A DNA stretch of 64,000 nt from Lachnospiraceae bacterium (GTDB taxonomy: Bacteria; Bacillota; Clostridia; Lachnospirales; Lachnospiraceae): the NCBI GenBank assembly GCA_015056725.1, contig SVFS01000006.1:1-64000 (forward strand), read 5' to 3'. A program made the position numbers and the translations under genes. Position 1 is the first letter of the stretch; the number at the start of each line of letters is the position of its first letter. Of the stretch, positions 7,946 through 15,625 are shown piece after piece. A model generated the notes under the pieces. That model ran no database searches and was not told where the DNA came from. It saw only the letters and a program-made list of their open reading frames with translations.

Positions 7946-9256
7946 ATGAAAAATGCTCATGAAAAAAAATCAATTTCAAAATATTCCCGCAAGACCTGGT
8001 ACAAGCTGGATTTGTCGGCAATTGTTTATCCTACGCTTCAGCGAAAGGATTTTTCTTCGGTATACAGACTTTCTGTTGTGCTAAAGGAGCCTGTCAAACC
8101 GGAAATTCTGCAGACAGCACTGGATATGACACTTCCGCGTTTTCCTACTTATAAGGCAGCAATCCGAAAAGGCTTATTTTGGCGCTATCTGGAGCCCAAT
8201 AACAGACCCGGTCCATATGTTCAGGCGGACATCAACAATCCCTGTATGCCGATGCCGTTTAAGGCTAATAACCGCTATCTGCTGCGTGTGTATTACCACA
8301 ATTGCAGAATTGCATTGGAGGCCCACCACTCTTTAGGTGACGGTACAGGTGGCATGTGTCTGCTTCATACCCTGGTCGCCCAGTACCTTCGGTTACTCGG
8401 TCATGATATCGGGGTCGGCGGATTTATTTTAGACATTAACAGCAATCCCGATCCGGAAGAACTAGAAGATGCCTATCTTCGCTATTCCAACGCAAAGGTC
8501 CGTCCACCAAGACCAAGCGAAAAAACTTACCGTGTACGCGGCACAAAAGAGCCTTTTTATACCTTAAACATCATTGACGGAATCATGTCTGTCTCTGAAG
8601 TCATGAAGGTTGCCAAAGAGAAATATCATGTAACCATAACAGAATATCTGAATGCCGTATTATTATATGCCTTACTGCAAAAGCAGGAAAGCGAACGGCA
8701 TTTCCGCTTACGCCCTGTCCGTATCGCGATGCCGGTAAACTTACGGAGATTCTTTCCTTCTAAGACTCTCCGCAATTTCATTACCATGATTTATCCTGTT
8801 ATCGATCCCCGTCTGGGTGATTTCAGCTTTGAAGAAATCACAAAGCATGTACACTATTACATGCAATATTTCATTAATGAAAAACATTTACGCGGTGATA
8901 TCACTACAAATGCTGCCACACAGCAAAACCCATTTATCCGTGTTGTGCCGCTTTTCTTAAAAGACCTTGTTGTAAGAACCTTTTATGCCAGAGTGCAGGA
9001 TAAAAACTCCTCTGCAGGACTTACCAACATGGGGGCTTTAAAGGTTCATCCGGATATGGCTCCTTATTTGGAACGGTTTGACATCTATATGGGGCAGCCG
9101 TTTTCCAGCAGAACCAACTGTGCCATTATTAGTTTTAATGACATTCTGACGGTTAATTTTGCCAGCAGCATCAAAGAAGCAGATGTAGAAAAGTTCTTCT
9201 TCTGCAAACTCAGACAAGATGGTATCCACGTCAAAATTGAAAGTAATCGAACCTAA
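7946..9256 (+). CDS. condensation-domain-like acyltransferase
   Basis: A 436-residue protein of the CoA-dependent acyltransferase/condensation superfamily, resembling alcohol acetyltransferase-like proteins of Firmicutes. The active-site signature HHxxxDG appears as HHSLGDG (residues 127-133), so the catalytic His is present. The N-terminal WYKLDLSAIVYPTLQ and the later RIAMPVNLRRFFPSKTLRN fit the same family. No carrier-protein or adenylation domains are attached, so it is a stand-alone enzyme, probably acylating an alcohol or lipid. It has no Shine-Dalgarno sequence and may be leaderless. The zinc-ribbon membrane protein follows 23 bases on. The substrate is unknown. Confidence 0.75.
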   Translation: MKNAHEKKSISKYSRKTWYKLDLSAIVYPTLQRKDFSSVYRLSVVLKEPVKPEILQTALDMTLPRFPTYKAAIRKGLFWRYLEPNNRPGPYVQADINNPCMPMPFKANNRYLLRVYYHNCRIALEAHHSLGDGTGGMCLLHTLVAQYLRLLGHDIGVGGFILDINSNPDPEELEDAYLRYSNAKVRPPRPSEKTYRVRGTKEPFYTLNIIDGIMSVSEVMKVAKEKYHVTITEYLNAVLLYALLQKQESERHFRLRPVRIAMPVNLRRFFPSKTLRNFITMIYPVIDPRLGDFSFEEITKHVHYYMQYFINEKHLRGDITTNAATQQNPFIRVVPLFLKDLVVRTFYARVQDKNSSAGLTNMGALKVHPDMAPYLERFDIYMGQPFSSRTNCAIISFNDILTVNFASSIKEADVEKFFFCKLRQDGIHVKIESNRT

Positions 9257-9279
9257 CTATTATATGAACGGAGAATACT

Positions 9280-9984
9280 ATGTCCTATTGTGTACATTGT
9301 GGCGTAGAGCTGGATGCATCCTTAAAAAAGTGTCCGCTTTGCCAAACCCCTGTTTTAGATCCAAACGTTATTCCTTATTATGAAGCGACTTCTCCCTATC
9401 CCCCTTCACGCGGACAGGTTGAGCAGGTTAAACGAAAAGATATTGCTATTGTTATCACAAGCTTACTCATTGCAACATCCATTACTTGTAGCCTTTTAAA
9501 TCAATTTGCTTTTCCGCAGACTCGCTGGTCACTTGTTGTAACCGGCACCTGCATGCTCATATGGGTATTTTGTATTCCTTTTATGATTTATCGCAAAATC
9601 TCCTCCTACCTCGCTGTCTTTCTGGACGGAAGTATAGTCGCCATATATCTTTATATGATTTCGCAACTTACTGCCAACAAGTCCTGGTGCAGTTATGTTG
9701 CTTTACCGATTACGGCACTTTGCACAGGACTGATTTTGCTATCCATGTTTCTGTACCGTAAGTATAACCGTGCTATTTTCTACAGCATTCTGTATTTTTT
9801 CGCTGATTTGGCAATCCTGTGTACTGCAATCGAACTTCTATATAAGAATTATGCAGGTAAAGAGCTTGCCCTCACATGGTCTGCCGTAGTCCTTACGGTC
9901 TGTGCCATTTTCGGCATAACAATTCTTGTCATGCTCTCAAGGCCAAGATTACGCGAAGCTGCCCGTCGCCGGCTGCACTTTTAA
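9280..9984 (+). CDS. zinc-ribbon membrane protein, DUF6320-like
   Basis: A 234-residue protein with an N-terminal zinc ribbon (CVHCGVELDASLKKCPLC, two CxxC pairs) followed by about six hydrophobic helices from residue 50 to the end. The pattern resembles DUF6320, which I recall next to acyltransferases of the kind found upstream; that name is from memory. It has GGAG six bases before the ATG and is probably co-transcribed with the acyltransferase. It may anchor or deliver the acylated product at the membrane. No catalytic motif was seen. Confidence 0.7.
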   Translation: MSYCVHCGVELDASLKKCPLCQTPVLDPNVIPYYEATSPYPPSRGQVEQVKRKDIAIVITSLLIATSITCSLLNQFAFPQTRWSLVVTGTCMLIWVFCIPFMIYRKISSYLAVFLDGSIVAIYLYMISQLTANKSWCSYVALPITALCTGLILLSMFLYRKYNRAIFYSILYFFADLAILCTAIELLYKNYAGKELALTWSAVVLTVCAIFGITILVMLSRPRLREAARRRLHF

Positions 9985-10024
9985 TCTCTTGGCATCTCAA
10001 TAAGAAAAATGCGTACGAAACAGA

Positions 10025-10061
10025 AAAACTGTCACTTTACCAATCGTAAAATGACAGTTTT
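10025..10061 (+). terminator. terminator after acyltransferase operon (bidirectional)
   Basis: 16-bp hairpin with arms AAAACTGTCACTTTAC and GTAAAATGACAGTTTT (one C-A mismatch) around CAATC, then TATTATATTT. It also sits just past the 3' end of the converging sortase gene, with an A-tract on that side. Confidence 0.85.
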
Positions 10062-10094
10062 ATTATATTTCCTTATTCCTTTATAAAGATTCTC

Positions 10095-10895
10095 TTATAT
10101 AAATTCATTTACAAATTCATCAACACAGAAGCCATGTACCAAAAATCGTTGATTTCCACTACTTGCACCTGCACAAGTTGATAATGTAACCATCGTGCTG
10201 TATTGCTGTGTTACCGTATTTCCCGCAAAAGCGGAACGTCTGTAGACTCTGTCTACATATGCATCATATTCCTCTTCTGTAGATACGAGTTCATAGCTAT
10301 CGCTCGTGTCTGTTGTCAGATAATAGGAAAAAATCTGATATTTCAGCACTTCTCCTGTAGGAAGATAAATGTAAAAGTACGGATTTTGTTCGCAAACACC
10401 CTCTTCTTTATAATAGCGTTTCAGTGCACCAAACATTGTGTTGTTTTTCATATTATGTCCGTACAGGAACGTATTAAAATCGTAAAAATCCGGTGTGTTT
10501 TCATAATCCATAAAAATCGCACCACTGGAATTTACCTGTTTTTCCACAGTATGATCCAGATAATAATCATTATCTACTGTCTGTACAATCGGATAAGATA
10601 TCCCTACTCCCTCTACATACAGCCAGCCGAGTACATCCGGATTCAATGTCTGTAATGCCTCAAAATCAATATTCAATTTTGGATATGGACTTTGTTCTGT
10701 TATCGCTACCGCATCGTCATTTTCTGCCAAAACAGTTTCCGGTGTTTCTTTCTGCACATAAGTTGCTTCCAGACTTTCATACTCTGCTTCCGCCTGATTA
10801 TATTGTCTGGTTTCCAAAAACAACTGGTACCCTGAAAAGACAAATACTGCCACAAGAACAATCAGTACAATTTTCTTTATCTTCTCTTTTGACAT
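10095..10895 (-). CDS. srtB: class B sortase
   Basis: A transpeptidase that links surface proteins to peptidoglycan. The 266-residue protein has an N-terminal membrane anchor (about residues 8-26) and the sortase residues His147 in LYGHNMKN, Cys241 in TLSTCAG and Arg250 in NQRFLVHG. The insert between His and Cys is of class B size. Its start overlaps the SEC-C gene stop as TAATG, so the two are translationally coupled. No LPxTG-like or NPxTN-like substrate was found nearby; the adjacent CAP protein is a lipoprotein, not an obvious substrate. Subclass B is my reading from length and motif context. Confidence 0.88.
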   Translation of the reverse strand: MSKEKIKKIVLIVLVAVFVFSGYQLFLETRQYNQAEAEYESLEATYVQKETPETVLAENDDAVAITEQSPYPKLNIDFEALQTLNPDVLGWLYVEGVGISYPIVQTVDNDYYLDHTVEKQVNSSGAIFMDYENTPDFYDFNTFLYGHNMKNNTMFGALKRYYKEEGVCEQNPYFYIYLPTGEVLKYQIFSYYLTTDTSDSYELVSTEEEYDAYVDRVYRRSAFAGNTVTQQYSTMVTLSTCAGASSGNQRFLVHGFCVDEFVNEFI

Positions 10896-11398
10896 TAATT
10901 TTTACCGCAGCACTTTTTATACTTTTTACCACTTCCGCATGGACATGGATCATTTGGATACACTTTTTCTTCTTTAACAACTGTTGTCGAAGATTTCTGT
11001 TCTTTATATAAAGCTTTTCTTGTTTCTTCATCAAAGATAGCTTCCCATTCTTCTAATTCATATAACCAGTCAGCACCTGCTGCCACCATATTTTTATAAA
11101 GAAGTTCTTTGTCAAAACCAAGATTAACAACAGTATCTTCTTCCATTTCTTCAATAGGATTTGCTTCTTTTAAGCTATCATTGATACCATCCAGAAAACC
11201 TGTCATTGTCAAAATCGTAACACCAAACTTGTCCGCAAGTTCTTTTACGGTACCTGTCACTACTTCATCCGGTTTCTGTAAAAGTTCTGCATAAATATTT
11301 TTTTCATCATCAAAATATTTCTGCCACATTCTCTGTAAATCGCCTTTGTTTGTTGTTTCAGAATATGCAGCGTCTCTCCACTGTTTTAATAAAGCCAT
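10895..11398 (-). CDS. SEC-C metal-binding-motif protein
   Basis: A 167-residue protein with a C-terminal SEC-C motif ([19 protein letters not shown]) that binds zinc, as at the SecA C-terminus. The N-terminal 120 residues are helical and acidic and match no named domain that I recognise. SEC-C tails often mediate ribosome or SecB contacts, so a role in protein export or quality control is possible, but this is inference. AAGGTGG stands eight bases before the ATG at 11396-11398; earlier in-frame GTG and ATG codons overlap that ribosome site and are less likely. It is coupled to the sortase gene downstream. Confidence 0.78.
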   Translation of the reverse strand: MALLKQWRDAAYSETTNKGDLQRMWQKYFDDEKNIYAELLQKPDEVVTGTVKELADKFGVTILTMTGFLDGINDSLKEANPIEEMEEDTVVNLGFDKELLYKNMVAAGADWLYELEEWEAIFDEETRKALYKEQKSSTTVVKEEKVYPNDPCPCGSGKKYKKCCGKN

Positions 11399-11473
11399 AA
11401 TCATTACCACCTTTACTTTTAATTCTTATTCAGATTAGTATTCAGTATATATCATAAACCACCTTTTTCGCAA

Positions 11474-11509
11474 TACAAAAAGCACTCCTGTTAGGAAGTG
11501 CTTTTTGTA
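11474..11509. terminator. bidirectional terminator between CAP and SEC-C genes
   Basis: Arms TACAAAAAGCACT and AGTGCTTTTTGTA around CCTGTTAGGA. Each side carries an A/T tract, so it can stop transcripts from either direction. It lies 42 bases past the CAP gene stop. Confidence 0.8.
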
Positions 11510-11551
11510 AAGTTTCAGCCACGCTCTATGTACACTAAAATCTAGTAGGTT

Positions 11552-12115
11552 TTAGTAACCAAATTCCTGTGCCCAGTACCATTTTCCATCGTCTGCTTTA
11601 TATACAGCAATGCCTAATGTTTTGAAGCCAGGTTCCATGATGTTAGCTTTGTGTGTAGGAGAAGCCATCCATGCTTTTACAGCTGCATCTGCAGAAGAAT
11701 AACCTTTTGCAAGATTTTCGCCATACATAAGATTGCTGTTAACTGTCCACCAATCGCTTCCATCCGGTCTGGTATGAGAAAACGTTCCTACGATTTCCTG
11801 TGCTCTTACACCTGCTGCCATTGCAAGTCCATCTGACCACGCAAGTGCCGAAAGTCCTGCTGCTGCTCTTTCCTTATTAGATAATGCAAGTGCTTCCTGT
11901 GCTGCCTGCTGTAATGCCGGGTCCTGTAAAGACAACGAACCAGCAAGTGCAATTGCTTCATCATCAATATAAATGATATCGTCATCTTCTTCGGATACTA
12001 CCCTTGCAACTGCATCGCCTGTGATTTCGCCTTTTGCTTTTCCACAAGCTACACAACTGAGCATAGTAACTGCCACGAGCGATAAGCAAAGAATTTTCTG
12101 AATTCTGCTCCTCAT
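11552..12115 (-). CDS. CAP-domain (SCP/PR-1) lipoprotein
   Basis: A 187-residue exported protein. The signal peptide (RIQKILCLSLVAVTML) ends in a lipobox-like SCVAC. After an acidic linker comes a complete CAP domain of about 125 residues, with the characteristic FSHTRPDGSDWW, YGENLAKGY and WMASPTHKANIM blocks. Bacterial CAP proteins occur on cell and spore surfaces; their activity is unsettled. AGGAGG precedes the ATG at good spacing. The 228-base leader holds a c-di-GMP-I riboswitch with a terminator, so this surface protein is probably regulated by c-di-GMP. Confidence 0.88.
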   Translation of the reverse strand: MRSRIQKILCLSLVAVTMLSCVACGKAKGEITGDAVARVVSEEDDDIIYIDDEAIALAGSLSLQDPALQQAAQEALALSNKERAAAGLSALAWSDGLAMAAGVRAQEIVGTFSHTRPDGSDWWTVNSNLMYGENLAKGYSSADAAVKAWMASPTHKANIMEPGFKTLGIAVYKADDGKWYWAQEFGY

Positions 12116-12140
12116 CTCAATTCCTCCTTTTATGGTTTAC

Positions 12141-12159
12141 TGCCGACACTATGTCGGCA
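12141..12159 (-). promoter_or_regulatory. perfect hairpin in the CAP gene leader
   Basis: Eight-base arms TGCCGACA and TGTCGGCA separated by three bases, located just upstream of the CAP gene ribosome site and downstream of the riboswitch terminator. It could be an mRNA-stabilising hairpin or a dyad operator. There is no T-tract, so it is not a terminator. Confidence 0.5.
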
Positions 12160-12198
12160 TATAATACCCTTCATAATATAAGACACCCACAAAATAAC

Positions 12199-12226
12199 AA
12201 AAAGCCCAATTTTTTTCAAACCAGGC
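12199..12226 (-). terminator. riboswitch expression-platform terminator
   Basis: Minus-strand hairpin GCCTGGTTT / AAATTGGGC (with G-U pairs) around a five-base loop, followed directly by TTTTTGTTATTTT. It stands about 25 bases after the c-di-GMP aptamer, as expected for control by transcription termination. Whether ligand turns the gene on or off cannot be read without folding the alternative structure. Confidence 0.75.
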
Positions 12227-12251
12227 CTTAAAAATCATAAATTTTTATTTG

Positions 12252-12336
12252 ATTCCCATTCGGCAACTGGCTATCCACCTATTTGGTTAGGACCCTTTAG
12301 CTTTGCGTCACTGCCTTCCGACAGCTTTGCCCATTA
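12252..12336 (-). promoter_or_regulatory. cyclic-di-GMP-I (GEMM) riboswitch aptamer
   Basis: The minus strand shows the GEMM-I landmarks in order. A hairpin CTGTC-GGAA-GGCAG has a GNRA tetraloop. It is followed by the invariant ACGCAAAGC joining segment, then CCTAA (the tetraloop receptor side), and finally GGATAGCCAGTTGCCG closing the second helix. GEMM-I RNAs bind c-di-GMP and control motility, surface and matrix genes. A TATAAT -10 box lies at 12355-12350, putting the RNA start near 12343. The next gene downstream is the CAP-domain lipoprotein. Confidence 0.93.
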
Positions 12337-12455
12337 CTACTTAGTTATAATTATAGTACAATATGTAAGAAAGAAATACAAGTACTTCACGTAATTTTCT
12401 TTCATTTTTTTACATTTTATGATATGTTAATATAACACTATTTCAGGAGGTCATC

Positions 12456-12650
12456 ATGAATTTAGATAAGCTCAAAAAATACGTTGCTATCGGGACAGTT
12501 GTTGTCCTTGTATTACTTTATATTGTCACATTTGTACTATCTATCGTCGATTCATCCGCATCAGGCAGTCTGTTTATTGCAAGTCTGTTTGCTACGGTTA
12601 CCTTACCCATCATTGTATGGGTTATTCTGCTTCTTGCGAAGCGAAAATAA
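12456..12650 (+). CDS. small two-TM membrane protein (64 aa)
   Basis: A 64-residue protein almost entirely made of two hydrophobic helices (about residues 9-30 and 39-60) with basic ends (KLKKY at the start, LAKRK at the end). AGGAGGTCATC directly before the ATG is a near-perfect ribosome site, and a TTTACA/TATAAC promoter pair with 16-base spacing lies just upstream, so it is probably a real gene despite its size. The function is unknown. Its last 29 bases overlap the 3' end of the converging lysR-type gene. Confidence 0.75.
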   Translation: MNLDKLKKYVAIGTVVVLVLLYIVTFVLSIVDSSASGSLFIASLFATVTLPIIVWVILLLAKRK

Positions 12651-13521
12651 TATCAAGAAGTCCTTGTGCAGCAGAAGATACCGGTCTTCTGCTGTCTGCA
12701 ACTACACAGAATTTTCTTTGCGGAATCGGTTTTGCAAACTGCAATTCAAATAAATTTCCTGCTTTAATCTCTTCATCCGCAAAGCTTTTCATAACCATGC
12801 CGACTCCAAGATTTCTCAGAGCAAACTGTACAATCATATCACTCGTAGCCAGTTCAAATTCCGGAGACAATACCACATTTTCTTTTGCTAGAAACTCATC
12901 TACATAAGCTCTACTGCTTGTTTTTCCTTCCAAAGAAATAATTGGCAGTTTTCCCAATTGTTCAAAAGAAATAATCTTTCCTTTTAATTCTTCAAATTTT
13001 CTTCCGCATACAAAAGTATCCTGAATATCTTTTACACAACGCACCTGGACATGCTCTTGTATTTCAAACGGTGTGGATACTACACCGAAATCTATTTTAC
13101 CATTTTCCAGATATTCCAATGTTTCCGGTGACGGAGCATTTGTTACCACTACTTTGATTTTCGGATACGCTTCATGGAATTTTTCCAGATATGGAAGCAA
13201 AAAGAAACGCAGCGTCATATCACTGGCACCAATATGAATTTCTCCCGCTTCTAAATTCGTCATCTCTGCCAGTTTCTTTTCTCCGAGTATAATCTGCTCA
13301 TATCCCTGAGAAACATAGCTAAAAAGCACTTCTCCTTCCTGCGTCAATTTTACTCCTTTCGGAGTCCTTGCAAAAAGCATCGTTCCAAGCTGCTTTTCCA
13401 GCTGTTTCAAAGACTGGCTTACTGCCGGCTGTGAAATATTCAGTTTCGTTGCCGCATCGGTAATTCGTCCCAGCTTGGCAACATAATAAAACACTTTATA
13501 ATATTCTAAATTTGTTGTCAT
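12622..13521 (-). CDS. LysR-family transcriptional regulator
   Basis: A 299-residue LysR regulator. The N-terminal winged HTH reads ITDAATKLNISQPAVSQSLKQ at about residues 20-40, preceded by EYYKVFYYVAK, followed by the long linker helix and a periplasmic-binding-like effector domain from about residue 90. Effector and targets are unknown. It follows the DUF5717 operon by 37 bases on the same strand, with GAGAG upstream of the start, and might be read from it. Its 3' end converges on and overlaps the small membrane gene. Confidence 0.92.
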   Translation of the reverse strand: MTTNLEYYKVFYYVAKLGRITDAATKLNISQPAVSQSLKQLEKQLGTMLFARTPKGVKLTQEGEVLFSYVSQGYEQIILGEKKLAEMTNLEAGEIHIGASDMTLRFFLLPYLEKFHEAYPKIKVVVTNAPSPETLEYLENGKIDFGVVSTPFEIQEHVQVRCVKDIQDTFVCGRKFEELKGKIISFEQLGKLPIISLEGKTSSRAYVDEFLAKENVVLSPEFELATSDMIVQFALRNLGVGMVMKSFADEEIKAGNLFELQFAKPIPQRKFCVVADSRRPVSSAAQGLLDIIFASQEAE

Positions 13522-13558
13522 TTCCTAACTCTCTTTTCAGATGTAAAATAACGGTTAT

Positions 13559-14764
13559 CTATTTCTCCTGACGTTCGTAAATCCCTATCATATCCAGTAT
13601 TTCCTGTGCATATTGCGGATATTGCTTACTGATTTCCGTAATTTCATCTTTTGCGGTCTTTGCCAGTTTCTGATTATGCTCCATCTGCTCACGGAGTGCC
13701 TGTCTGTTCGTAATCAGCCCATGCCTTAACTCTACCATTTCTTTTGGATCGATAATAGCTGCTGTCTGATGAAGCCATACACTCGTATCCTTGATGCGGG
13801 ATGTTCTTAACAATCTAAGCAAATCTTTTTGGTAGAAAGTATAATCCTGTTGCGCCCTCTGCAGTTTCTCCCGTTCTTCTTTTTCCTCTACATAATCGTT
13901 CCAGCGTTTTTGCAATTCTTTAGAATTCTGGGCATGGTATTTCATCTGTAAATAATTCTGAAGGTTCTTATTATTTACATACCGTATTTTCACACGGTTC
14001 AGTAATGTAATGATACGGTTCAAATCTCTTTCCACAATATCAATTTCTTTTTGTGCATCCGTATGCTTTATAAACAATCGGATAATGAGCAATGCCATAA
14101 CACATACAATCAGTACATAGCCAAGCTTTGTATCAAATTCAAGCAGCAGCTGGAGAATAAATAAAAGTGCCAGGCATCCTGCCATTGCAAAAAAGCAGAC
14201 AAATGCCAAACCTTTATAGTTTTCTACTTCCTCCCACAGCTCGTTTAGACGATACTGATATGCCATTTTTTCGCCATTTAATCTACGCAGATCACTTTTC
14301 ACCTTTTTGTGATATTCTTCTGTTTCGCTAAGCTTTGCGATTCCGTCCGATATTTGTTCTTCCAGCGCTTCCATATCTTTGAACTGCTCGTCCGTCATAT
14401 GCTTCTTTCTCTGATAAGACGCTGTATCTGTATCAATCCTTGTGATATGCCCTGCCGTTTCTTTTATTTCATTTAAAATGTAATCCGGAAGTCGCTCCAG
14501 CTCTTCAATATCTGTCAGTCTGGAAGTTACAATACTATATTCGTAATGCAGCTGCTCCAGTTCCTTTTCCGCATCCTTCATTTGTTGAAGACACCCTGTA
14601 ATATATTGCTTTCTCTGCTCACTGTCATGTATTTTCAAATGCGTACGCTCGAAAACAATATCCTCCCAGTCCGGTTCTCCATCCGGCTGCATAGACAGGA
14701 CTTGACCTAATTTGGTTCTTATTCCGTTATTTTTCCGTTTAAACAAATTCTGAAAAAAACTCAT
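13559..14764 (-). CDS. membrane coiled-coil protein, last gene of DUF5717 operon
   Basis: About 401 residues. Long heptad-rich helices flank two adjacent membrane helices (GLAFVCFFAMAGCLALLFI and YVLIVCVMALLIIRLFI, about residues 185-235). The N-terminal coiled coil (residues 55-180) and C-terminal coiled coil (240-395) would both face the cytoplasm. No enzymatic motif was seen. The ATG at 14762-14764 overlaps the upstream stop as ATGA, which fixes the start and indicates translational coupling; an alternative ATG ten codons upstream lies inside the preceding gene. It probably anchors the complex made by the operon, which is inference from gene order. Confidence 0.7.
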   Translation of the reverse strand: MSFFQNLFKRKNNGIRTKLGQVLSMQPDGEPDWEDIVFERTHLKIHDSEQRKQYITGCLQQMKDAEKELEQLHYEYSIVTSRLTDIEELERLPDYILNEIKETAGHITRIDTDTASYQRKKHMTDEQFKDMEALEEQISDGIAKLSETEEYHKKVKSDLRRLNGEKMAYQYRLNELWEEVENYKGLAFVCFFAMAGCLALLFILQLLLEFDTKLGYVLIVCVMALLIIRLFIKHTDAQKEIDIVERDLNRIITLLNRVKIRYVNNKNLQNYLQMKYHAQNSKELQKRWNDYVEEKEEREKLQRAQQDYTFYQKDLLRLLRTSRIKDTSVWLHQTAAIIDPKEMVELRHGLITNRQALREQMEHNQKLAKTAKDEITEISKQYPQYAQEILDMIGIYERQEK

Positions 14765-15603
14765 GGTTCTGTAATCATCTCCCGATAATTCCACTTCATC
14801 GTTGCAACTCTTTTAGAGAGTTCGTCATAAAATAGTCTGACATCCTCTGTTTTATATCTTTGGTCAAGTAGTTCTTCTAACTGTTTCTTTTCCTCTGATA
14901 ATACAAATTCATTCTTACATTCTGTCATCCTGCGCTCTAACTCAAGTGACGGCTCATACCACATTTTATGATCTGCTATAAAAGAGATATACTCCTCATC
15001 ACTGTAAAGCATGCGCAGTGCTCCCAGGTACTGTACTTCCGAATCCCGATTCGACGGATCTTCTTCAACCGCCTTCAAGAAGCTCTTAGCAGCTTCTGAA
15101 AAATTAAACAGGCGACACATCGCAACACCCCGGTTATGATAAAGCTTCGAACGTTCCATCGGAGATAACGATCTCATCTCATCCAATATGGAATCATATT
15201 CTGTAACGGCATGTGCATATCTGCCATTTAACACTAAATGATCCGCATAATTTTTTCGTTTTGTACAGATATCCATATCTGCACTCTCCCGAAACAGTTC
15301 TTCTACCTCCCGCTGCTCCTGTTCATTACCATAATGCACATAGTTCAGCACAATTCCCACAAGTGCACTCGGAGACCCCTTTTGATGAACAAGTGTATAC
15401 ATAGATTTTGCCAGGTCTGACAAGCCGCATTCCTCATCTACCCACTTTGCCAATTCGAGACTTACAATACTTTTATCCAGAAGAAACGCATTATTACAGA
15501 AAACATAACAAAGTTCTTCTATACAATATACATTTACGTCCACGTGCGGAATGTGAAACGGTTTTTCTGCATAATTGCCTACTGCTTCAATCAGTTTTCC
15601 CAT
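14761..15603 (-). CDS. TPR-like protein, third gene of DUF5717 operon
   Basis: A 280-residue soluble protein. The middle and C-terminal parts contain helix pairs resembling TPR units, for example RKNYADHLVLNGRYAHAVTE, KLYHNRGVAMCRLFNFSEA and AKSFLKAVEEDPSN. The N-terminal 90 residues (HIPHVDVNVYCIEELCYVF) are not recognised. AAGGAGAACGTA precedes the ATG 22 bases after the DUF5716 stop. The stop overlaps the next start by four bases. By context it is an adaptor between the large DUF5717 protein and the coiled-coil membrane protein; no direct evidence of function. Confidence 0.75.
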   Translation of the reverse strand: MGKLIEAVGNYAEKPFHIPHVDVNVYCIEELCYVFCNNAFLLDKSIVSLELAKWVDEECGLSDLAKSMYTLVHQKGSPSALVGIVLNYVHYGNEQEQREVEELFRESADMDICTKRKNYADHLVLNGRYAHAVTEYDSILDEMRSLSPMERSKLYHNRGVAMCRLFNFSEAAKSFLKAVEEDPSNRDSEVQYLGALRMLYSDEEYISFIADHKMWYEPSLELERRMTECKNEFVLSEEKKQLEELLDQRYKTEDVRLFYDELSKRVATMKWNYREMITEP

Positions 15604-15625
15604 TACGTTCTCCTTTCATTATATT

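Noticed and set aside
12360-12455. tRNA or small RNA in the region before the small membrane gene
   Set aside because: Only promoter-like AT-rich sequence was seen, with no cloverleaf or CCA-type end.
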